Source of the DNA: Sphingobacteriales bacterium 44-15
GTDB lineage: Bacteria > Bacteroidota > Bacteroidia > Chitinophagales > Chitinophagaceae
Direction: 5' to 3'
NCBI GenBank assembly: GCA_001899685.1
Contig: MKWG01000023.1
Coordinates: forward strand, 29,962-93,961
Length of the DNA stretch: 64,000 nucleotides
Made by a program: the position numbers and the translations under genes. A model generated the notes under the pieces. That model was not told where the DNA came from, did not search any database, and was given only the letters and a program-made list of their open reading frames with translations. This document shows positions 28,358 to 37,179 of the stretch, one piece after another (the stretch's first letter is position 1; the number at the start of each line of letters is the position of its first letter).

Positions 28358-29473
28358 TTACTGGTTGAGCATCAACGGCATAGCCAGCATCAGCAGGTCT
28401 TCCTCCTCGTCTTTGTCCACCGGCAGTAAAATACCGGCTTTTGTGGGAGTGGAAAGTTCCAGCACCACCTCACTGCTTGAAGTAGCGCTGAGCAGTTCTA
28501 TTAAAAACTTGGCGTTAAAAGCGATCTGGATATCTTCTCCTTCATAACGGCAGCTCATTCTTTCATTCCCTTCAAAACTAAAATCCACGTCCTGTGCAGC
28601 AAGCTGCAATTCTGCCCCGCTAATGCTCAGGGCTACCTGGTTGGTGCTTTTATTGGAGAATACGCTGACGCGCCGCAGTGCGTTTTGAAAATCAGTGCGG
28701 CTTACAGTCATTTTATAAGGATTCTCAACAGGAATAACCACTTTGTAATCAGGGAAACGTGCATCTATCAGGCGGCAAACCATTTCTGTGGACCCGTGAT
28801 CTACAAAAAGATGGTTATTGTTGTAAGATACCTTCAGCTCATCTTCATTATCCGGAAGCGCCGATTTCAACAGGTTGAGCGGCTTTTTGGGAACAATGAA
28901 AGCGCCTTTTTCGGGACAGCTCACATCGGTTCTGCGATATTTTACCAGGCGATGGGCATCTGTTGCCACAAAAGTGATCCCTTTTTTATCCAGTTCAAAC
29001 AATACGCCTGTCATCGCCGGGCGGAGATCGTCGTTGCTCACTGCAAACAGTGTTTTATTGATAGCCGTTACCAGGGCGGAAGAAGTCATGGTAAATAAGT
29101 TGGTATCGCTTGCGGCAGGCTCCTTGGGGAAATTATCCGGGTTTTCGCCCATCACCTTATACTTACCATTGTCGCTGGTAATTTCCACACCAAAGTTTTT
29201 ATCAATAGTAAAAGTGAGCGGCTGATCGGGCAGGTTTTTTAAAGAATCTATCAGGATCTTCGCCGGTATGCAGATCTTGCCGCTGTCTCTCGCCTCAATA
29301 TCAATATGGATCTTCATTACCGTTTCCAGGTCGGTAGCCACTACGGTGAGCTTATTCTTTTCTATCTCAAATAAAAAATCTTCGAGGATAGGCAAAACCG
29401 TATTGGCACTGATGACACCACTGATATGCTGCAACTGTTTGAGCAATGCTGACGACGAAACAATAAACTTCAT
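28358..29473 (-). CDS. dnaN: DNA polymerase III subunit beta (sliding clamp)
   Basis: MKFIVSSSALLKQLQHISGVISANTVLPILEDFLFE; ATDLETVM; TVSRTDFQNALRRVSVFSNKSTNQV. Confidence 0.96.
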   Translation of the reverse strand: MKFIVSSSALLKQLQHISGVISANTVLPILEDFLFEIEKNKLTVVATDLETVMKIHIDIEARDSGKICIPAKILIDSLKNLPDQPLTFTIDKNFGVEITSDNGKYKVMGENPDNFPKEPAASDTNLFTMTSSALVTAINKTLFAVSNDDLRPAMTGVLFELDKKGITFVATDAHRLVKYRRTDVSCPEKGAFIVPKKPLNLLKSALPDNEDELKVSYNNNHLFVDHGSTEMVCRLIDARFPDYKVVIPVENPYKMTVSRTDFQNALRRVSVFSNKSTNQVALSISGAELQLAAQDVDFSFEGNERMSCRYEGEDIQIAFNAKFLIELLSATSSSEVVLELSTPTKAGILLPVDKDEEEDLLMLAMPLMLNQ

Positions 29474-29636
29474 AATAGCCGTTAAAATTTTGAATTAGGC
29501 AAATATAGAATTATGCGTATAAATCTACCCATTTTTTTAGAAGGATATCAGCGACTATTCTATTACTTTGCCACATTCCTGTTACAGGGTGCTTTTCCTC
29601 CGGGCAAAGCGGTTGTAAAAACCTTCAGGCAGCAGT

Positions 29637-30122
29637 ATGATACCACGCAAACAACTTTCGCCGGAACAGGCTTATGAAAAAATAAAGCACTACTGCGCTT
29701 ACCAGGAACGCAGTCATAAAGAAACCATGGATAAGCTGTATTCCCTTGGTACGCGCAGGCAGCAGGCGGAAATCCTCCTTTCACAACTTATTGAAGAAGG
29801 ATACCTGAACGAAGAGCGCTTTGCCATCCAGTATGCCGGCAGCAAATTCCGGATGAAACACTGGGGGCGTAAAAAAATTGAGCATGGGCTGAAAGAACGG
29901 TTTGTGAGCACTTATTGTATAAAAAAGGCCCTGGCGCAGATTGTGGATACGGATTACGAAAATGCCCTGCACCGCCTGGCAAACAATAAATGGGAGGCGC
30001 TGAAAGGAACATCCAATGTTTTCACGAAAATGAAGAAACTGCAGGATTATCTTTTGCAGAAAGGCTACGAATATGAGCTCGTGAATAATGCAGTAAAAAA
30101 AATAAGGGAAGAAAAGAGGTAA
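29637..30122 (+). CDS. recX: RecX-family regulatory protein
   Basis: YAQ.RSHKETMDKLYSLGTRRQQAEILLSQLIEEGYLNEERFAIQYAGSKFRMKHWGRKKIEHGL. Confidence 0.9.
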   Translation: MIPRKQLSPEQAYEKIKHYCAYQERSHKETMDKLYSLGTRRQQAEILLSQLIEEGYLNEERFAIQYAGSKFRMKHWGRKKIEHGLKERFVSTYCIKKALAQIVDTDYENALHRLANNKWEALKGTSNVFTKMKKLQDYLLQKGYEYELVNNAVKKIREEKR

Positions 30123-30278
30123 CAAAATATATTATTTTAGTTACTGGTAATTACAGGTTTAGGTTAATGGGCAATGGTGAAACGTGAAACGGCAAATGAT
30201 AAACGTGAGAGATGAAAAAGGTGAGCGGTCCATTGCCTATTCACCATTCACCATTGCCTATTCACTAAAAAAAACATT

Positions 30279-30794
30279 ATGGCCAAATCTCCTAAAAAAA
30301 GCGCTGCAAGGCCGGCGAAAAAGACAGCAAAAAATAATAGCGCAAGAAAGGGCACTGCTGTAAAAAGGTCATTACCCCGCTCACAATCTGTACTGCGCAC
30401 AAGAGGTGTGGATACGGGGAGCGCCGGCGAAAGTACGACCCTTGATACTCTATATATTGTTGACGGATCGGGTAATGCTGTATCGCTTGAGATAAAAGTG
30501 GGCGCGGAAGAGCAAACCAGCGATATGACGATACACTTAGATAATACGATGGTTGCCGAAAACCACTCCGGAGATCTTCCTGCAACAACATTGGGAACAA
30601 ATAAAAGCATTAATGGCAAAAAGTTGCGCATTGTTGCGACCATCACTGATACTTCCAGGAAGACCAATTTTACCAGCCTGAGCATTCGCCTCACAGGCGG
30701 AATGGATGCAAACAACTTCAGCTTATCCAAAACGGTAGATGAAGAAGGCGCTTCAGCGGACTATCTCTGCCTTATTGAATTTTTCAGGCCATAA
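30279..30794 (+). CDS. Protein of unknown function with Lys/Ala-rich basic N-terminal tail
   Basis: MAKSPKKSAARPAKKTAKNNSARKGTAVKRS then a beta-rich domain; 36 bp upstream of the next ORF. Confidence 0.7.
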   Translation: MAKSPKKSAARPAKKTAKNNSARKGTAVKRSLPRSQSVLRTRGVDTGSAGESTTLDTLYIVDGSGNAVSLEIKVGAEEQTSDMTIHLDNTMVAENHSGDLPATTLGTNKSINGKKLRIVATITDTSRKTNFTSLSIRLTGGMDANNFSLSKTVDEEGASADYLCLIEFFRP

Positions 30795-30829
30795 AAGCAA
30801 CAACATCTGATCAGATTAAAACTAAAGCT

Positions 30830-32074
30830 ATGCAGGTGAAAAATTGTTTATTCATCATGATGCTGCTACTCTCCTGCAGGGCGCTGGCGCAGCAGGAAAC
30901 AGATACGACCATCACGGTTGACCTGCTGAACGCACCTGCCTCGCCCGCTTCCAGCTTACTGGGCATAGCACCGAGCGATATTGACAGGCCTACCGATGTT
31001 TCGGCCTTTATGCTGTCTTTGCAATCGGCATCCAATGCTTTTACCAGGCTGCCGTCCAATTATGCGGTAGATATAGCTCCTTACTGGCTGTTTAAAAAAA
31101 GTAAAAAGGGCGATATTACCACAAAGGGCTTTGCACAATCTTCAGGCAAAGATGTTTTAAAGCAAACACTGGTATTGTCGTTTGCCATACGCAGTCCTGA
31201 TACCGCTGCAGCAGGCACGCTGAATGCTAAAAGCGCATACGGCGGCTTCGGCTTTAAGTTTTCCATTTTACGGGGTAAATACGACAATACTACTAATGCC
31301 GCACTTGATAAAATAAAACGCCTGCAGGATATCAGGCTAAGGCATCTGGATGAAATACTTACAGGGTATCTTGCAAATGTTGACCCCACAGTGATAGAGC
31401 TCCGGCAAAAAAGAAAAGACATGCTGGCGGGAAAAACTGCAGACGAGATCCGGACTATCATGGCAGGCGAAGAATATACCGCCATCAATAATGCGCTTAA
31501 TAAAAAGCTGGCGGATTATTACGAAGCAGAGAAAAAAGAAAAAATAGATGCCATTGACAAAGAGATCCGGGACGTCGCGGCTTCTTTTCAAACAGTGAGG
31601 ATCGGACTGACCTGGGATGTCGCAGGAGGTATCAGCACCGAGTTCAGGAACCTGCAATTCAATAACTCCAAAGTTTATAATGCAGGCGTGTGGAGCACTG
31701 TAGGCTACACCGATACTACTTATGGCGCCGGCTTATTCCTGCTGCGGCTTTTGCATAACCCCGACCAGGTTTTTGCAAAAGACAATATGATGAATGACAT
31801 GGGCGATATCACCACACTTGATGCGGGAGTGCGGTATATCTATGCAAAGCCACAGTCCGCATTCAGCGCAGGAGTGGAAGCGATATACAGGAGCATTCTT
31901 TCCTCCCATACCATAAACCCTTCCTGGCGTATTGTTTTTAATGCAGACTATAAAATACTGGCAAACCAGAAGCTCACTTTCTCTATCGGCAGGAATTTTG
32001 ACGGCACTCTTACCAAAGCCGGGAACCTTATTGCTGCATTGACCTTTTTGAAAGGGTTTGGGAATAAGAGATAG
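30830..32074 (+). CDS. Secreted/outer-membrane protein of unknown function
   Basis: Signal peptide (CLFIMMLLLSCRALAQQ), alternating beta-type segments, C-terminal FLKGFGNKR. Confidence 0.7.
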   Translation: MQVKNCLFIMMLLLSCRALAQQETDTTITVDLLNAPASPASSLLGIAPSDIDRPTDVSAFMLSLQSASNAFTRLPSNYAVDIAPYWLFKKSKKGDITTKGFAQSSGKDVLKQTLVLSFAIRSPDTAAAGTLNAKSAYGGFGFKFSILRGKYDNTTNAALDKIKRLQDIRLRHLDEILTGYLANVDPTVIELRQKRKDMLAGKTADEIRTIMAGEEYTAINNALNKKLADYYEAEKKEKIDAIDKEIRDVAASFQTVRIGLTWDVAGGISTEFRNLQFNNSKVYNAGVWSTVGYTDTTYGAGLFLLRLLHNPDQVFAKDNMMNDMGDITTLDAGVRYIYAKPQSAFSAGVEAIYRSILSSHTINPSWRIVFNADYKILANQKLTFSIGRNFDGTLTKAGNLIAALTFLKGFGNKR

Positions 32075-32504
32075 GAGGAACATTAATAAAGCATTATTTT
32101 TCCTCAGAGATATTCCTTTTTTCACCGCCGGGTGTCCCTTCATCTTCCCAGGCGTAGTCTCGGCGCATGGCTTTGTGCGTTGGCTGCCGGACTCGCCGTG
32201 TAATAAATCAGGCGGTAGTTCAGTACCGCCCTGCCCCGATAAAGCATAAAACGCCGGGCGATAAAACCTGCGACTGACGCGGTAAGTACTTCGATCATTA
32301 CATTACGCCGAGTCCTGCCAGCCTTTCCAGTATGAGCCAAAGCAGAGACTCGGCTGGGAAGAAACGTCAAACGTGAAACGGGAGACTTGCTTACCGGTTT
32401 ACCTGCCGTAGACATGGCAGCCAGACGATAGATGAGAAAGACTCACATTTATCGTCTCACTTCTCACAAGGAAATACGACAAATTATTGTTGGATAAACC
32501 TGAT

Positions 32505-33617
32505 TTAAATGCTCACCCGGTAGCTGGTGCTTCGCCCCCCTGCTTTTCCGGAAAGAATAAAAGCACCAATCTCCATCAACTGCTGCATATCCCTGGTTGC
32601 CGTTGCCTTAGAAGTTTTGGTAATACCGATATATTTCCTGGCATTCATTCCACCTTCAAACCCTTTGGGTCCTTCCTCCAGCATTCTTTTGATCACGGTA
32701 AGCTGGCGTTCATTCAATTGGTCTTTGTAGCGGTCAAAAAATCTTGTTTTCTTCAACGTGAAATCAATCTGTTCTTCCGCTTCAGTTTGGGCGGCAAGCG
32801 ATATGCGCACAAAATACTCCACCCATCGTGTGATCTCATTCGATTGCTGCGCTTTTTCCAATGCCTCGTAGTAGTTTTTCTTATTCGCTTCAATGGTACT
32901 TGAAAGGCTTAAGACTACCGGTCTGCCAATGGTTTGCGACAGTGCTTTTTCTGCAATGGCTCTGCCGATCCTGCCATTACCATCTTCAAAAGGGTGGATA
33001 GTTTCAAAATACAAATGTGCAACAGCAGAACGAACCGGTGCGCTTTTAATTTCTGCCTTCCCTCCCGGGCCGGTTTCATTGAACCATGCAATAAAAACTT
33101 TCATTTCCGCCGGTACGCGCTCAGATGGCGGTGCTTCATAGTGCACTCTTTCTTTTCCCATCGCGCCGGAAACGACCTGCATAGGTTCTTTATGGGTTCG
33201 CCATTTACCAACTTCAATCCTGTTGTTTTCACCTATCAAAAGCCTGTGCCAGGCAAACAGCTTTTCTTCAGTCAACGGCTCTTTAAAGGTATTGCGCACA
33301 TTGATCATTAATTCCCCCAAACCTGCGGCGGATTTATCCTTTATATGCTCTGTGCTCACATGCAGTCCAAGATTTTTGCGAATAGAAGAAAGTATGTCTT
33401 TCCTGCTGGGAAACTCACCTTCGATCTCGGAGGTTTTGATCGCTTCAGCCAGGATAATGTCAATTACAATATCCAGCCTGGTTTCTTCCGGTAATCCTAC
33501 CAGCATGCCGGAAACCCTTCCCGCTTTTTCGGCGAAAAGCAGCAAATCACCCTCAACGCTTTCCAGGGAAAACCGAAAATGAGGCCAGTCTTTTAATTGC
33601 CAGTTGTATTTTGTCAT
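32505..33617 (-). CDS. Fic family protein (DUF4172-like N-terminus, inhibitory-helix motif, C-terminal winged-HTH-like region)
   Basis: HPFEDGNGRIGRA Fic core; N-terminal TSEIEGE matches (S/T)xxxE(G/N); C-term KYIGITKTSKATATRDMQQLMEIGAF looks HTH. Start MTKYNWQLKDWPHF. Confidence 0.92.
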   Translation of the reverse strand: MTKYNWQLKDWPHFRFSLESVEGDLLLFAEKAGRVSGMLVGLPEETRLDIVIDIILAEAIKTSEIEGEFPSRKDILSSIRKNLGLHVSTEHIKDKSAAGLGELMINVRNTFKEPLTEEKLFAWHRLLIGENNRIEVGKWRTHKEPMQVVSGAMGKERVHYEAPPSERVPAEMKVFIAWFNETGPGGKAEIKSAPVRSAVAHLYFETIHPFEDGNGRIGRAIAEKALSQTIGRPVVLSLSSTIEANKKNYYEALEKAQQSNEITRWVEYFVRISLAAQTEAEEQIDFTLKKTRFFDRYKDQLNERQLTVIKRMLEEGPKGFEGGMNARKYIGITKTSKATATRDMQQLMEIGAFILSGKAGGRSTSYRVSI

Positions 33618-33689
33618 GAGCCGATTAGATGACATTATCGGCTCAAATATACATAAAAAATGAGCCGAATAAAGAAATTATTCGGCTCA
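33617..33689. promoter_or_regulatory. Two 29-bp palindromes with TGAGCCGAt/a half-sites at the fic start
   Basis: TGAGCCGAT-N11-ATCGGCTCA (33617-33645) and TGAGCCGAATAA-AGAAA-TTATTCGGCTCA (33661-33689). Confidence 0.85.
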
Positions 33690-33765
33690 AATATGCCAAT
33701 ATGCAAAAATCATTATATATTTCTCTTGTATATTTATTATTGTTTTTGGCCAAGAGGAACCTTTG

Positions 33766-33815
33766 ATGAAATTTTTCATGCTTCCTTTGTGTAATTTAAG
33801 CATGAAAAATTTCAT
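33766..33815. repeat. Perfect 18-bp inverted repeat, 14-nt spacer; each arm holds its own palindrome
   Basis: ATGAAATTTTTCATGCTT (33766-33783) / AAGCATGAAAAATTTCAT (33798-33815). Confidence 0.92.
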
Positions 33816-33979
33816 GTCGGTTTGAAACCATTCACAACTTCTGCGATGGGGAAAGATGAAAGATGTTCAAAATAGAAAGCTGCTTAAAGCTGATAGGTTG
33901 CCAATAGATGCACAAAAAGCTTTTGCAGAATGGGCTGATCCGCTGCCAAAGATGATTGTCTAATCGCAAACTAATTTTT

Positions 33980-34747
33980 ATGAAGTTTGTTGTGTATATA
34001 CTGTCACCATTATTGGCTCTCATACTTTTGTTGGTCAAAATTCCGATTTTTGATGATTGGGCGAAAAAGATAAATCCAAACGCAGAATACTATATCTCGA
34101 GATTTTTAATACTTGGAACGCTATACAATTACTATTTAACAGTATTCAGTCCTTACAGGATGCTAGAAAAGCTTGCAAAAAGGAAATGGATTGTGCTGGC
34201 TGAACGTGTTGCCATGCTCAACTCAGACTATAATGGAAAATTTGATTTTAGTTGTAATATCATGATACCAAGACGTCGATTCTTTTATAGGATAGAACCC
34301 ACTTCAAATGGTTCCAATAAACAAAGGCTGACAATATGGGGAGATGTATTTAAGGTTATTTGGAAAAGCGAAAACGCACATTTCCCACAAGATTTGAAAA
34401 TAACAATCAACCAGGGAGTTTGCGGTCAAGCTTTTAGGGATGCTTCGGCGACAAATCCACAAAATGTAAAAGGAGCCGTGTTAACCCCCGAAAAACTAAA
34501 AAATTATAATTTTAATTTTACTAAAAAACAATTGGAATTGACCGCCAATTTGCGAATTGTTGCCTCTTGCCCTTTGGTTATCAATGAAAAAGGGATAAAG
34601 AACGAGAAAAATAAGGTTATAGGTGTGCTGAACATTGAATGCATTATAGAAGGGTCAGAGAAGCTTATTGAGGATCATGCTTCTCGCAAAGATTTTTATG
34701 TTAAACTTGCAAAATTGAGTAATTTGTATCTAAACTTGCACGTTTAA
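33980..34747 (+). CDS. Membrane-anchored GAF-like domain protein
   Basis: N-terminal hydrophobic helix FVVYILSPLLALILLLVKI; GAF-like GVCGQAFRDASATN...LRIVASCPLVIN...KVIGVLNIECI. Confidence 0.7.
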   Translation: MKFVVYILSPLLALILLLVKIPIFDDWAKKINPNAEYYISRFLILGTLYNYYLTVFSPYRMLEKLAKRKWIVLAERVAMLNSDYNGKFDFSCNIMIPRRRFFYRIEPTSNGSNKQRLTIWGDVFKVIWKSENAHFPQDLKITINQGVCGQAFRDASATNPQNVKGAVLTPEKLKNYNFNFTKKQLELTANLRIVASCPLVINEKGIKNEKNKVIGVLNIECIIEGSEKLIEDHASRKDFYVKLAKLSNLYLNLHV

Positions 34748-34779
34748 GCAAAATCCAATATAAATTTGTATCATAGTAA

Positions 34780-35019
34780 ATGTGGGATATGAGCAATAAA
34801 AAAGTACATCAAATGGTACACAATCAAAATGCAAAAGATTTTGCGGAAGATAGAGACAGCAGCGGTTTCTTTATTCTAACAGAAGAAACTAATGATTTTA
34901 TTGTTCCTGATCCAGCACTTGACCAAGAACAACGAATAATTCAAGCAATAGAGATATTTGACAATTCTCTAAATGAAAAGGTTAGAGAAAAAGCGCCAAA
35001 AGTTTATGTAATCAGTTAG
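34780..35019 (+). CDS. Small protein of unknown function (about 76-79 aa), same transcriptional unit as TM-GAF protein
   Basis: 33 bp downstream of the preceding ORF, followed by a strong terminator. Confidence 0.65.
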   Translation: MWDMSNKKVHQMVHNQNAKDFAEDRDSSGFFILTEETNDFIVPDPALDQEQRIIQAIEIFDNSLNEKVREKAPKVYVIS

Positions 35020-35050
35020 TTTTTTATAATAGGATGCTAAAATATTCAAG

Positions 35051-35075
35051 GCCCTCCTTAGAGAGGGCTTTTTTT
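35051..35075 (+). terminator. Rho-independent terminator
   Basis: GCCCTC-CTTAGA-GAGGGC followed by TTTTTTT. Confidence 0.88.
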
Positions 35076-35290
35076 ATTGCCTGAGCTGTGCTTAGCAACC
35101 GTCCTATATTTTTCAAATTCTTGAGGGCAGGCGATTATATTTATTTATCGATGCTCCTGTATTAGCTGACACCTTATACATGCCAGACGCAGGACCCACC
35201 TAAAAATCTTGTTTGAATAAACACCTTTGCACTTATCGCACCAAAAGAAAAAGCGACTATGAGTTTTACTTCATAATCGCTTGATTTCTG

Positions 35291-35363
35291 TGGTGTGGGG
35301 CGGGATCGAACCGCCGACACAAGGATTTTCAGTCCTTTGCTCTACCGACTGAGCTACCGCACC
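35291..35363 (-). tRNA. tRNA-Phe (GAA), CCA not encoded
   Basis: Reverse complement GGTGCGGTAGCTCAGTCGGTAGAGCAAAGGACTGAAAATCCTTGTGTCGGCGGTTCGATCCCGCCCCACACCA folds as a cloverleaf; anticodon GAA. Confidence 0.95.
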
Positions 35364-35521
35364 ATTCCCCCTTCTAAAGGGGCAGCAAAAATAGGGCTTT
35401 CCGGTGTAACAGCGAAAAATAAGCCCTGAAAATTATGGACTTCGCTGTTTTTTTTGGACATCTGGTAAAAGGTGTAAGATAAGGCCTTATACCCTACTGC
35501 CCTGTACCTCATACCTTCCCC

Positions 35522-36766
35522 CTACGCCTTTTTAAAAACAGAAGTAGCAGTATGCCCTCCAAACCCGAACGTGTTGTTTACCACATAGCGTACAGGCCTG
35601 CTGATGGTTTTGCCGGTTACGATATGAAGCCCCTCCGGAATTTTCTCATCCAGCTCCTGCGTATTGATAGTACCGGGCACTGTGTCATGCTTTGCAGAAA
35701 GAACGCTGATAATGCTTTCAATGGCTCCTGCTCCTCCCAGCAAGTGGCCTGTCATGGATTTGGTAGCGCTGACAGATACAGGAAGATCACCGAAGACCGA
35801 CTTAATACCGATCAATTCGCTTATATCTCCCAGTCCCGTTGAGGTAGCATGTGCATTGATATAGTCCACCTGGTCTGCAGTGATCCCGGCATCTTTCAGC
35901 GCTCTTGTAATGCCGAGGGATGCACCGATGCCATCCGGTGCTGTACCCGTTAAGTGATACGCATCGGCAGCCATGCCGCCGCCAACCATCTCTGCATAAA
36001 TATCAGCACCTCTTTTTACGGCATGCTCCCATTCTTCGAGAATCAAAGCAGCGCCCCCTTCGCCAATCACAAATCCATCGCGGGTTTTGTCAAATGGCCG
36101 CGATGCCGTCAGGTAGTTATCATTATTTTTCGACAGGGCCTGTGCCGCGCTGAACCCTCCCACGGATGCCGGGGTGATACCTGCTTCGGAACCACCGGCC
36201 ACCATGATGGTAGCTTTTCCCATGCGTATAGTGTCAAATGCATTGATGATGCCGGTATTGGAGGATGCGCAGGCAGATACGGTACAATAATTCGGACCAT
36301 GTAATTTGTGACGTATGGATATGACGCCTGCCGCAATATCTGCGATCATCTTAGGTATGAAATAAGGATTATACCTCGGAGTGCCATCCCCTTCATAAAA
36401 TGCCTTAACCTGTTCCTCAAAGGTACCTATACCGCCATTGCCTGATGCCCATATCACACCAACATCCGCTCTTTCTTCCAGCGGCATGGATGCAAAATCA
36501 AGCCCTGAATTTTTGATAGCCTGGTCTGAGGCTGCAATGGCATATTGGGTGAACAGGTCGTATTTCTTTATTTCCTTCTTTTCGATATATGCTTCAGGAT
36601 CAAAGCCTTTAACCTCACACGCAAACCTTGTCTTGAATTTTGACGCGTCAAATTTGGTGATCGGTCCTGCACCGCTTTTGCCTTCCACAATATTCTTCCA
36701 GAAGGTATCTACTGAATTGCCCAGCGGGCTGATAACGCCTAATCCTGTTATAGCTACTCTTTTCAT
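35522..36766 (-). CDS. fabF: Beta-ketoacyl-ACP synthase II
   Basis: MKRVAITGLGVISPLGNSVDTFW; VSACASSNTGIINAFDTIRMG; NAHATSTGLGD; SMTGHLLGGAGAIE; NNTFGFGGHTA. Confidence 0.96.
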   Translation of the reverse strand: MKRVAITGLGVISPLGNSVDTFWKNIVEGKSGAGPITKFDASKFKTRFACEVKGFDPEAYIEKKEIKKYDLFTQYAIAASDQAIKNSGLDFASMPLEERADVGVIWASGNGGIGTFEEQVKAFYEGDGTPRYNPYFIPKMIADIAAGVISIRHKLHGPNYCTVSACASSNTGIINAFDTIRMGKATIMVAGGSEAGITPASVGGFSAAQALSKNNDNYLTASRPFDKTRDGFVIGEGGAALILEEWEHAVKRGADIYAEMVGGGMAADAYHLTGTAPDGIGASLGITRALKDAGITADQVDYINAHATSTGLGDISELIGIKSVFGDLPVSVSATKSMTGHLLGGAGAIESIISVLSAKHDTVPGTINTQELDEKIPEGLHIVTGKTISRPVRYVVNNTFGFGGHTATSVFKKA

Positions 36767-36900
36767 AATTGGTTTTGTTCTGTCTGCAATAATATCTTTA
36801 AATAATTTATCCGCCAACAATTGGGGCGTATTCAACATTTCGCAATAAGGGTTTGAACCACGGAGGCAGGGAGAACAGGGAGAGCCACAGAGAGAGGGAA

Positions 36901-37179
36901 CTACAAGGACATCAGACCACAATATTGTACCGGGATGTGCGCTTTTGCTCGCACCTTTATCATGCCTTTATTGCTGTTATTGCCGAAATCCCATTCGTAG
37001 GTAGAGGAAGCGCCGGAAGTAATATTGAAAAAATTTTCACTTAAGGGAGAGCAGTCGCCATTGGGGGGATCCATAGTGAAGTCTGCCTTTAACTGGGCAA
37101 AGCCGGTAAGAGATCCCCCGCTGGTCGCGAGGCATAGAAATAATTTAAGCCATACTTCCTGTCGAATGCAAAATTTCAC
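36901..37179 (-). pseudogene. Truncated PKD-domain secreted protein (remnant)
   Basis: Signal-peptide-like region then ADFTMDPPNGDCSPLSENFFNITSGASSTYEWDFGNNSNKG; PKD homology stops abruptly. Confidence 0.65.

Noticed and set aside
33600-35290. Integrated genomic island with integrase
   Set aside because: AT-rich and next to a tRNA, but no integrase gene or repeat of the tRNA 3' end was seen; kept only as an inference.
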